Shown: one piece after another, positions 6,946 through 14,095 of the stretch | How the letters are laid out: each line of letters starts with the position of its first letter | Numbering within the stretch: position 1 is the stretch's first letter | Source: Prevotella sp. | GTDB lineage: Bacteria > Bacteroidota > Bacteroidia > Bacteroidales > Bacteroidaceae | Direction: 5' to 3' | Length of the DNA: 64,000 nucleotides | Assembly: GCA_017475005.1 (NCBI GenBank) | Contig: JAFVGI010000029.1 | Coordinates: 1-64,000 of the forward strand | Position numbers and translations under genes: made by a program | Notes under the pieces: model-generated | Databases searched by the model: none | The model's input: only the letters and a program-made list of their open reading frames with translations | What the model was told of the DNA's origin: nothing

Positions 6946-9015
6946 TCAACTTTTCTCTTCCGGATATGCTATACGGGTGTGGTATATTATTTTCAGTTTG
7001 TCTATCAATACTTCCTTGGTCCTCTTTATGTCTCTGAAGGTAATAGGACACTCCTCAAAGAATCCTTCCTTTACCTGACTGTCTATGATGTTGTTCACCA
7101 GGTTGGTGATATTCTCCTCGGTATATTCCTTCAATGAGCGTGATGATGCCTCTACAGCATCTGCCATCATCAGTATGGCCTGCTCCTTGGTGAATGGGTT
7201 AGGACCTTTGTATCTGAATGGTGCCTCGTCTATCTCCTCATCCTGATGCTCGTTCTTGTAGGTGGTATAGAAATAGCGTGCCAGACCCTTGCCATGATGG
7301 GTTCTGATGAAGTCCTGCAGGATGTTTGGTATGCCTGCTGCCGATGTGAGGCGTATGCCTTCCTCCACATGTCCTGTTATGATGCGGGCACTCTCCTGTG
7401 GTGTCAGACGGGTGTGGGGATTGATGCCATTCTGGTTTTCTGTGAAGAAGACAGGATTGGCCAGCTTTCCCACATCGTGGTACAGGGCACCTGTTCTTAC
7501 CAACAGGAATTTTGCACCCACCTCCTGTGCTATGGCAGAGGCGAGATTGCTCACCATGATACTGTGCTGGTATGTGCCAGGGGCTTCTTCTGACAGACGA
7601 CGCAGCAGCTCCTTGTTGCTGTCCGACAGCTCCATCAGGGTTACTGGCGATACAAAGCCGAATGTCTTCTCTACCAGGAACATCAGTGGGAATGTCAACA
7701 TCAGCAGCATACCACTGATGATGAACAACAGGTATCCGTGCTTCAGCAGCTCAAGGGTCAGATCGTCATTGTCCATGTATTTCAGCAGGGTGTATGTCAC
7801 CAGATACAGACCTGTGATGCAGGCACTGGTAGCAATAATCTGCGAACGCTTCGTAACCTCTCTCAGGGCACAGATGGCGATGTAGCCGGCTGCTATCTGT
7901 AATACTATGTATTCAAATCTCTCTGTAACAATAACACTGCACAGCAGCACCAGTGTGGTGTGGGCCATAAAGGCGGAACGGCTGTCGAGGAATACTCTCA
8001 CAAACATCGGCACCATGCAGACGGGTAGGAGATACACATTCCTCGGATCCCAGCGCACCAGCAGGGAGTTGATGACAGGGAACAGCGTCAGCAGGGTGAA
8101 GAGCATCACCATGCAGCTGGGCCTTACCAGATATTCCTCTCTGAAGTACTGCAGGTAACACATGAAAAGTATCATTATCAGCAGGATATACAGCCACTGC
8201 ATACCATTGTGCAAAAAGATTTCTCCGATTGTGCGCTCGCTATTATTGCTGATAAAGGCATTGTAGCTGTCTATCATGCGGGCCTTCTCTTCTGTAACGA
8301 TATCACCACGATTGATGATTTCCTGACCTTGCTTCATGACGCCGCTGTTCGTCGATATCAGCGATGTCAGCTCGTTATAGGCCTGCTTGCTGCGCTTATA
8401 GTCATAGGTGATGTTCGATACCAGGAATTCATTGAGGTTGAGCTCCTGAAGGGTGGGCTTGATGCTTTCCAGCAATGGGTCGTCCATCAATATCTCATAG
8501 GCCTTCTTGGTGCTCATCAATGAGGCTTTCTCGGCCTTTACGGCTTCGTTGTCCTTCACCAGCATGATATCAGTGATGCTGTCGCTCTCAATGAGCTTCT
8601 GATATTCCATCTGGTTCATGATGCCCTGACTGTACATCTCGGTCATCAGGTTGGCAACAACCTGCATGCTGTATGCCGATACACCTGAGGCACCGTCTGA
8701 ATATTTCTGCAAAAACTGCGCTACCTGCTTCTCGCCAGTCGATATATTTATATTATAATAAGGAAAATAGTCCTGACGCAACAGCTCAGCACGTTCCTGC
8801 TCCACTACGGCAGGGTCTTTCTGTATGTATATCTCACCTGGAGAGATAACCTGCTGACTGGTCCATGGCTCACCGATAGTGTATGTCAGAAGGGGCTTGT
8901 CGGTATTTGGCATCGCAAACACTATCAGCGTCACAGAGACGACAATATATACTACCATCTGAAGGAATCGTTTTACCTTCGGTGCAGAATAAATATGTAT
9001 GTTTTCTGTTTCCAT
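6946..9015 (-). CDS. pgpH: 7TM-HD family cyclic-di-AMP phosphodiesterase (PgpH-like)
   Basis: 689 residues. A membrane helix near residues 14-35 anchors an extracytoplasmic 7TMR-HDED region (about 50-265). Then come about seven transmembrane helices (about 270-445) and a C-terminal HD domain. The HD domain shows YQHSIMVSNLA, GALYHDVGKLANP (the HD pair), a second metal-ligand region TGHVEEG, and RTHHG. PgpH-type enzymes hydrolyse c-di-AMP to pApA and set turgor, potassium balance and envelope homeostasis. Length and domain order fit the family. A promoter of the Bacteroidetes type lies just upstream (9043-9072). The 5' untranslated region has a short GCGTT/AACGC hairpin (9024-9041). It is divergent from gltX. 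Confidence 0.88.
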   Translation of the reverse strand: METENIHIYSAPKVKRFLQMVVYIVVSVTLIVFAMPNTDKPLLTYTIGEPWTSQQVISPGEIYIQKDPAVVEQERAELLRQDYFPYYNINISTGEKQVAQFLQKYSDGASGVSAYSMQVVANLMTEMYSQGIMNQMEYQKLIESDSITDIMLVKDNEAVKAEKASLMSTKKAYEILMDDPLLESIKPTLQELNLNEFLVSNITYDYKRSKQAYNELTSLISTNSGVMKQGQEIINRGDIVTEEKARMIDSYNAFISNNSERTIGEIFLHNGMQWLYILLIMILFMCYLQYFREEYLVRPSCMVMLFTLLTLFPVINSLLVRWDPRNVYLLPVCMVPMFVRVFLDSRSAFMAHTTLVLLCSVIVTERFEYIVLQIAAGYIAICALREVTKRSQIIATSACITGLYLVTYTLLKYMDNDDLTLELLKHGYLLFIISGMLLMLTFPLMFLVEKTFGFVSPVTLMELSDSNKELLRRLSEEAPGTYQHSIMVSNLASAIAQEVGAKFLLVRTGALYHDVGKLANPVFFTENQNGINPHTRLTPQESARIITGHVEEGIRLTSAAGIPNILQDFIRTHHGKGLARYFYTTYKNEHQDEEIDEAPFRYKGPNPFTKEQAILMMADAVEASSRSLKEYTEENITNLVNNIIDSQVKEGFFEECPITFRDIKRTKEVLIDKLKIIYHTRIAYPEEKS

Positions 9016-9042
9016 TGCCTAGGCGTTCTTTAAAAAACGCTG

Positions 9043-9072
9043 CAAAAGTACAAAAAAAAATAACAAAACAAA
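9043..9072 (-). promoter_or_regulatory. Promoter for the 7TM-HD gene
   Basis: On the minus strand a -7 box TACTTTTG (9043-9050) follows a TTTG -33 box (9069-9072) with 18 bases between. This fits the Bacteroidetes sigma-ABfr consensus. Confidence 0.6.
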
Positions 9073-9133
9073 GTTTTTTCCCAAAAAAATGTATTTTACC
9101 TATATTATACGCCATTTTATAGACTTTTTTTGC

Positions 9134-9141
9134 TATCTTTG
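9134..9141 (+). promoter_or_regulatory. Probable -7 box for gltX
   Basis: TATCTTTG matches TAnnTTTG about 165 bases before gltX. No good TTTG is seen at the expected -33 distance, so this is tentative. Confidence 0.4.
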
Positions 9142-9244
9142 CATCCTGTTTTATAGTTACTTAGATTTAGGAATTCAAAATGGAAGTAAAAATGGAAGAT
9201 AATTCGCTTCGCTCATGGAAGTTTAAAAGGATATGTCAAATATT

Positions 9245-9300
9245 CCCTTTTCACTCCCTTTTTTCACTCCCCTTTCACTCCCCTTTAACTCCCTTTTTAA
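9245..9300 (+). repeat. CACTCCC-type leader repeats before gltX
   Basis: Four copies of CACTCCC or AACTCCC separated by T-runs end within 10 bases of the gltX start codon. A similar leader precedes comM (14030-14082). The CTCCCTTT units resemble the 16S rRNA 3' end rather than a ribosome binding site. Confidence 0.7.
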
Positions 9301-9304
9301 AACA

Positions 9305-10822
9305 ATGAAAACGCGTGTACGATTTGCTCCGTCGCCTACTGGAGCTCTCCATATCGGAGGTGTAAGAACAGCCCTCTATAACTATCTTTTTGCGAAACAA
9401 CATGGTGGAGAACTTATCTTCCGAATTGAGGATACCGACTCCAACCGCTTTGTCCCTGGTGCCGAGGAATATATCCTTGAGGCCTTCCATTGGCTGGGCA
9501 TCACTTTTGACGAGGGTGTCTCTTTCGGTGGCGAATATGGACCTTACAGACAGTCCGAGAGAAGGGATATCTACAAGAAATATGTCAAGCAGCTGCTCGA
9601 CAATGGCAAGGCTTATATGGCGTTCGATACTCCGGAGGAACTGGAACAGGCTCGTAATGCCACTCCAAACTTCCAGTATGATGCCAAGACTCGTATGTCC
9701 ATGCGAAACTCCCTCTCTATGTCAAAAGAGGAGGTGCAGGCACTTCTCGATGAGGGAAAGCAGTATGTGGTGCGCTTCCTTATCAATCCCGGAGAGGAAA
9801 TCGTTGTCAACGACCTCATAAGGGGTGTGGTGCGCATCAAGTCCGACATCCTCGACGATAAGGTGCTCTATAAGTCGGCTGACGAACTCCCTACATATCA
9901 TCTGGCAAACATCGTGGACGACCATCTCATGGAGGTGTCTCATGTCATCAGGGGTGAGGAATGGTTGCCTTCTGCACCATTGCATGTGCTGCTCTACAGG
10001 GCCTTCGGATGGCAGGATACTATGCCGCAGTTTGCGCATCTGCCATTGTTGCTGAAGCCAGAAGGACAGGGCAAGCTCTCCAAGCGTGATGGCGACAGAC
10101 TGGGCTTCCCGGTGTTCCCTCTCGAATGGCATGACCCTAAGACAGGAGAGGTGTCTTCAGGATTCCGTGAGTCGGGATATTTCCCAGAGGCAGTGGTAAA
10201 CTTCCTCGCTTTGTTGGGATGGAATCCTGGCACAGAACAGGAGATATTCTCTATGGACGAGCTTATCAAGGCCTTCGACATCTCCAGATGCTCCAAGGCT
10301 GGTGCGAAGTTCGACTATAAGAAGGGTATATGGTTCAATCATGAGTATATCCTCCAGAAGTCACCTGCCGAGGTGGCAAAGATTTTCGCACCGATAGTAG
10401 CCAACAATGGTGTTGATACCACAATGGAGCGTGTGGAACTGGTCTGCAAGCTCATGAAAGACCGTGTGAACTTCATCCATGAGATGTGGGATCTCTGTTC
10501 CTTCTTCTTCATCGCACCGCAGACCTACGACGAAAAGACAGTGCGCAAGAGATGGAAGGAGAATTCTCCGGAGGTGATGGCAGAGCTGTGCGATGTCCTC
10601 AGTGGCATCGACGACTTCTCTGTTGAGGGACAGGAGAAGGTTGTCATGGCATGGATAGAAAGCAAGGGCTATAAGCTCGGCGATGTCATGAATGCCTTCA
10701 GGCTATGCCTCGTCGGCGAAGGCAAGGGCCCTGGAATGTTCGACATATCAGCATTCCTCGGCAAAGACGAAACCATCCGCCGCATCAAAAAAGCAATTAG
10801 TTCAATAACGGTTAACGGTTAA
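9305..10822 (+). CDS. gltX: Glutamyl-tRNA synthetase
   Basis: Charges tRNA-Glu with glutamate in the cytoplasm. From ATG 9305 the protein is 505 residues, the usual size. The frame is open to an ATG at 9233, but those extra 24 residues are read from the CACTCCC leader repeat and do not belong to the family, so 9305 is chosen. Visible class I signatures are [11 protein letters not shown] (the HIGH region, residues 8-18) and GKLSKRDGD (KMSKS equivalent, near residue 258). Substrate-pocket sequences such as RFAPSPTG and FRIEDTD are intact. The anticodon-binding alpha-helical cage follows. It is the first gene of a plus-strand run with kdtA and metY, but gaps filled by repeats separate them. Confidence 0.96.
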   Translation: MKTRVRFAPSPTGALHIGGVRTALYNYLFAKQHGGELIFRIEDTDSNRFVPGAEEYILEAFHWLGITFDEGVSFGGEYGPYRQSERRDIYKKYVKQLLDNGKAYMAFDTPEELEQARNATPNFQYDAKTRMSMRNSLSMSKEEVQALLDEGKQYVVRFLINPGEEIVVNDLIRGVVRIKSDILDDKVLYKSADELPTYHLANIVDDHLMEVSHVIRGEEWLPSAPLHVLLYRAFGWQDTMPQFAHLPLLLKPEGQGKLSKRDGDRLGFPVFPLEWHDPKTGEVSSGFRESGYFPEAVVNFLALLGWNPGTEQEIFSMDELIKAFDISRCSKAGAKFDYKKGIWFNHEYILQKSPAEVAKIFAPIVANNGVDTTMERVELVCKLMKDRVNFIHEMWDLCSFFFIAPQTYDEKTVRKRWKENSPEVMAELCDVLSGIDDFSVEGQEKVVMAWIESKGYKLGDVMNAFRLCLVGEGKGPGMFDISAFLGKDETIRRIKKAISSITVNG

Positions 10823-10930
10823 AGGTTAACGGTTAACGACCTTTGGCCTTTGACCTTCGACCTTTGACCTTTAAACTTTAAACGTTAAACTTTAAACTTT
10901 AAACGTTAAACTTTAAACTTTAAACGTTAC
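10808..10930. repeat. Long heptamer array between gltX and kdtA
   Basis: GGTTAAC-type heptamers are followed by CTTTGAC/CTTCGAC heptamers and then by at least ten CTTTAAA/CGTTAAA heptamers. The array ends six bases before the TTG start of kdtA, so it forms the whole kdtA leader. Confidence 0.85.
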
Positions 10931-10934
10931 AAAC

Positions 10935-12179
10935 TTGTATAACCTCCTCCTCTATATCTTCCAGTTCGGCGTTTATGTCGCTGCGCAGTTCTTCACCAAA
11001 GTGAGGACTATGTGGCGCGGACAGAATCTCGCCGTGAGATATCTGCAGCGACATGTTGATCCGAATGCGGAGTATGTGTGGTTCCATGCTGCTTCGCTGG
11101 GAGAGTTTGAGCAGGGCCGACCTATCATGGAGGAATATCGCAGGGTGTATCCTAACAGGAAGATACTGCTGACATTCTTCTCGCCCTCGGGGTATGAGGT
11201 GCGGAAGCATTATGATGGGGCTGACCTGGTGTGTTATCTCCCTGTCGATACTGTGGCGAATGCTCGCAGGTTCCTGAGGACAGTGAGGCCCGTGGAGGCT
11301 TTCTTCATAAAGTATGAGTTCTGGTATAACTACCTCCATATCCTGCGCCATCGTGGGGTGCCGGTGTATAGTGTGTCGTCCATATTCCGTTCCGAACAGG
11401 TGTTCTTCCAGTGGTATGGATTGCAGTATCGCCATGTGTTGAAGTGCTTCACGCATTTCTTTGTGCAGAATGAGGAGAGTAGGGAACTGCTGGCCAGCAT
11501 CGGCATCACCAATGTCGATGTCACTGGCGATACGCGTTTTGACCGCGTGACGACCATTGCGGCACAGTCGAAGAAGCTGCCTGTGGTGGAGTCGTTCCTG
11601 TCGAAGAATAGCAAGTGCTTCATTGCCGGTAGCTCATGGCTGCCCGATGAACGCATCTTTGTGAGATATTTCAGGGAGCATAGGGGGTGGAAGCTGATAA
11701 TAGCGCCACATGTCATAGCACCCCTGCATCTCGAACAGATAAAGGACCTCATGCCCGACCTGAAGGTGCTGTTCTACAGCCAGCTGACGGTAGAGGATGT
11801 CAAGGCGTTGCCCGATGCCGATGTGCTGGTGGTCGATTGCTTCGGACTGCTGTCGTCCATGTATAAGTATGGACAGATAGCGTATGTCGGTGGTGGCTTT
11901 GGCGTAGGCATCCACAACCTGCCCGAGGCGGCGGTGTGGAATATGCCGGTGATATTCGGACCGAATAACCAGAAGTTCCAGGAGGCCCAGGAGCTGAAGG
12001 CGTGTGGTGGTGGCTTTGAGATAGAGGGTTATGCTGACTTTGTCAAGGTGATGGAATCCTTTGAGGACCCTGCTGTCTTGCAGACAGCCTCCGATGCCGC
12101 AGGCACCTACGTCCGCTCCCAGTCCGGCGCCACAGAAAAACTCCTCGCCCGCCTCAGAAGAAGAGCGAATAAAGTGTAG
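10935..12179 (+). CDS. waaA: 3-deoxy-D-manno-octulosonic acid (Kdo) transferase
   Basis: Adds Kdo from CMP-Kdo to the lipid A precursor at the inner membrane, an essential step in lipopolysaccharide synthesis. 414 residues, family length. The N-terminus YNLLLYIFQFGVYVAAQFF is the single membrane anchor. Then come the conserved VWFHAASLGEFEQGRP and FFIKYEFWYNYL of the GT30 family, and the CMP-binding half with GGGFGVGIHNLPEA. An in-frame stop lies at 10914, and the only plausible initiation codon between it and the conserved N-terminus is TTG 10935, so an unusual start codon is assigned. The leader consists of heptamer repeats. Confidence 0.93.
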   Translation: MYNLLLYIFQFGVYVAAQFFTKVRTMWRGQNLAVRYLQRHVDPNAEYVWFHAASLGEFEQGRPIMEEYRRVYPNRKILLTFFSPSGYEVRKHYDGADLVCYLPVDTVANARRFLRTVRPVEAFFIKYEFWYNYLHILRHRGVPVYSVSSIFRSEQVFFQWYGLQYRHVLKCFTHFFVQNEESRELLASIGITNVDVTGDTRFDRVTTIAAQSKKLPVVESFLSKNSKCFIAGSSWLPDERIFVRYFREHRGWKLIIAPHVIAPLHLEQIKDLMPDLKVLFYSQLTVEDVKALPDADVLVVDCFGLLSSMYKYGQIAYVGGGFGVGIHNLPEAAVWNMPVIFGPNNQKFQEAQELKACGGGFEIEGYADFVKVMESFEDPAVLQTASDAAGTYVRSQSGATEKLLARLRRRANKV

Positions 12180-12181
12180 AG

Positions 12182-12300
12182 GGTTAAAGTGTAGAGTTTA
12201 GAGTTTATAGTTTATAGTCAGTGGAAAGTGTAGAGTAGAGAGTGTAGAGGTTAGCGGTTATTGAGGTTAGCGAATAAAGTTTAGAGTTTATAGTTTATAG
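12182..12300. repeat. GTTTAGA/GTGTAGA heptamer array downstream of kdtA
   Basis: Repeated GTGTAGA, GTTTAGA, GTTTATA and GAGGTTAGCG units with no reading frame. Two longer repeated elements, at 12301-12357 and 12386-12561, fill the rest of the 435-base gap before metY. Confidence 0.8.
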
Positions 12301-12357
12301 TTTCTTTCAGTCGGGCGTACAAACCCTTGGTGAAAGCGGACAAGCCGAGCGATAGTC
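12301..12357 (+). repeat. 56-bp repeated element, copy 1 (intergenic)
   Basis: This copy shares TTCTTT-x-AGTCGG at its start and GTGAAAGCG...ACAAG...CCGAGCG at its end with the copy at 18579-18635. The outer TCGG/CCGA bases can pair. No protein is encoded here, whereas the second copy is inside a reading frame. Confidence 0.65.
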
Positions 12358-12385
12358 AGTGGAAAGTGTAGAGTTTAGAGTAGAG

Positions 12386-12561
12386 AAAATGTTTTTCTGC
12401 GAAGCAGGGTTTTTCTTTGTAGGGATTGAGTTCCCGAAAGGAAAAAAGATGTTAGAGAAAGGCTGTCTGGGTGCTTGCATACAAGCAGACTTGATATAAC
12501 AGCGATAAAGCTCTGATAAGAGCACAATCCCTACAAAGGGTTTTCTTGGTTTTTGTTAAAA
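12386..12561 (+). repeat. Structured element of about 180 bp, copy A, upstream of metY
   Basis: It begins AAAATGTTTTTC, then a hairpin CTGCGAAGCAG, then GGTTTTTC. The outer arms CTTTGTAGGGATTG (12415-12428) and CAATCCCTACAAAG (12525-12538) are perfectly complementary. Inside are the hairpins GTCTG..GCTTG-CATA-CAAGC.AGAC and GCTCT-GATA-AGAGC. It ends AAAGGGTTTTCTTGG then TTTTTGTTAAAA. Copy B lies on the other strand at 17101-17286. Copy A stops 53 bases before the metY start. It could be a structured leader RNA or a non-autonomous mobile element. Confidence 0.7.
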
Positions 12562-12614
12562 TAACACTTGAAACCTGAAACATGAAACTGTATAATAAAT
12601 TCAAAATAAAAAAA

Positions 12615-14003
12615 ATGAAAAAAAATCTTGAAACACTCTGTATCCACGGCGGATACGAAGCCAAAAAAGGCGAACCCCAACAACTACCCATCATCCAGTC
12701 AACAACATTCCGATACGAAACATCCGACCAGATGGCACGCCTCTTCGACCTCAAGGACGAAGGCTATTTCTACACCCGTCTGGCAAACCCCACCAACGAC
12801 GCAGTAGCAAAGAAGATATGCGCCCTCGAAGGCGGTGTCGGCGCTATGCTCACCAGCTCTGGACAGGCAGCCAACTTCTATGCTGTCTTCAATATCTGTC
12901 AGGCTGGCGACCACTTCATCACCTCCAACAACATCTATGGCGGCACCTTCAACCTCTTTGGCGTCACCATGAAGAAGCTCGGCATCGAATGCACCTTCGT
13001 CGATCCGGAGTGGGACGACGAGAAGATAGAGGCATGCTTCCAGCCCAACACCAAGTGTTTCTTTGGCGAGACCATCTCCAACCCCGGCTGCAGCGTCTTT
13101 GACATAGAGCGCTTCGCCAAGATGGCCCATAAGCATGGCGTACCCCTCATCGTCGATAACACCTTCGCCACACCAATCAACTGTCGTCCTTTCGAGTGGG
13201 GCTGTGACATCGTTACCCATTCCACAACGAAATACATGGACGGCCACGCCACACAAGTAGGCGGCTGCATCGTCGATTCAGGTAACTTCAACTGGGAAAC
13301 CTGCACCCACGAATCCGCCGGCGACAAAGATAATTCAGCAGTACCTTTCACCTCTCACCTGTCACCTGTCAACTCTCAACTGTCTACCCCTTCCCCTTGG
13401 GAAGGTCGGGATGGGGTCGCTCGTTTCCCTGGGCTGACAACCCCCGATGAGTCATACCATGGCCTCACCTATACCAAGGCATTCGGCAAGATGGCATATA
13501 TGACCAAGCTCGTTGCACAGCTCATGCGCGACCTCGGCAGCATCCCAGCCCCACAGAACTCCTTCCTCCTCAACCTCGGTCTTGAGACCTTGGCACTGCG
13601 TATGAAGCAACACTGCAGCAACGCCCAGAAGGTAGCAGAGTGGTTAGAGAAGTGTCCGAAGGTAGGATGGGTAAACTACTGCGGTCTGCCCAGCAACAAA
13701 TACTACGGTTTGGCCCAGAAATACCTCCCCAATGGCTCCTGTGGTGTCATCGCGTTTGGTCTGAAAGGTACCAGGGAAGAAGCTATCAAGTTCATGGACG
13801 AGCTCAGTTTCATCAGTATCGTCACCCATGTCGCAGACGTCAGGACCTGCGTCCTGCATCCCGCCAGCCACACCCACAGACAGTTGTCTGAGGAGCAGTT
13901 AAGGGAAGCCGGCATCGCCCCCGATTTGGTACGACTCTCTGTCGGCATCGAAAACGCCGACGACATCATCGCCGACCTCCAACAGGCAATGGATAAGATG
14001 TAA
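12615..14003 (+). CDS. metY: O-acetylhomoserine (thiol)-lyase with an in-frame repeat insertion
   Basis: PLP enzyme that converts O-acetylhomoserine and sulfide to homocysteine in methionine synthesis. ATG 12615 gives 462 residues starting KKNLETLCIHGGYEAKKG; an upstream ATG at 12582 would add 11 unrelated residues. PLP-binding features are SSGQAANFYA, DNTFATP and HSTTKYMDGHATQVGG with the Schiff-base lysine at residue 206. Between the family segments SGNFNWETC and FPGLTTPDESYHG lies an insertion of about 31 residues (NSAVPFTSHLSPVNSQLS, then TPSPWEGRDGVAR). It is encoded by a CTCACCTGT heptamer array (13346-13383) and a 30-bp hairpin repeat (13389-13418). The frame is kept. Whether the enzyme remains active is unknown. 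A structured element lies directly upstream. Confidence 0.9.
   Translation: MKKNLETLCIHGGYEAKKGEPQQLPIIQSTTFRYETSDQMARLFDLKDEGYFYTRLANPTNDAVAKKICALEGGVGAMLTSSGQAANFYAVFNICQAGDHFITSNNIYGGTFNLFGVTMKKLGIECTFVDPEWDDEKIEACFQPNTKCFFGETISNPGCSVFDIERFAKMAHKHGVPLIVDNTFATPINCRPFEWGCDIVTHSTTKYMDGHATQVGGCIVDSGNFNWETCTHESAGDKDNSAVPFTSHLSPVNSQLSTPSPWEGRDGVARFPGLTTPDESYHGLTYTKAFGKMAYMTKLVAQLMRDLGSIPAPQNSFLLNLGLETLALRMKQHCSNAQKVAEWLEKCPKVGWVNYCGLPSNKYYGLAQKYLPNGSCGVIAFGLKGTREEAIKFMDELSFISIVTHVADVRTCVLHPASHTHRQLSEEQLREAGIAPDLVRLSVGIENADDIIADLQQAMDKM
13346..13418 (+). repeat. Heptamer array plus 30-bp hairpin repeat inside metY
   Basis: CACCTGT/CACCTCT/CAACTCT heptamers run from 13346 to 13383. Then comes CCTTCCC-CTT-GGGAAGG followed by TCGGGATGGGGTC (13389-13418), identical to 17344-17373 and nearly identical to the minus-strand copy at 16991-17019. 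Confidence 0.85.
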
Positions 14004-14029
14004 AGAGTTGTGAGAAGAGGGGGGGAACT

Positions 14030-14082
14030 CCCTTATCACTCCCTTATCACTCCCTTATCACTCCCTTTTTCACTCCTTTTAA
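14030..14082 (+). repeat. ACTCCCTTATC repeats leading into comM
   Basis: Four near-exact 12-base units with ACTCCCTTATC are followed by CACTCC and a T-run. The array ends about 14 bases before the GTG start of comM. The same kind of leader precedes gltX. Confidence 0.8.
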
Positions 14083-14095
14083 AAAAATAATATCT

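Noticed and set aside
12386..12561. SAM or other known riboswitch before metY
   Set aside because: The conserved core of SAM riboswitches is not seen, and the second copy precedes a protease gene.
12386..12561. Retron non-coding RNA
   Set aside because: The structure with long end pairing is suggestive, but there is no reverse transcriptase gene near either copy.
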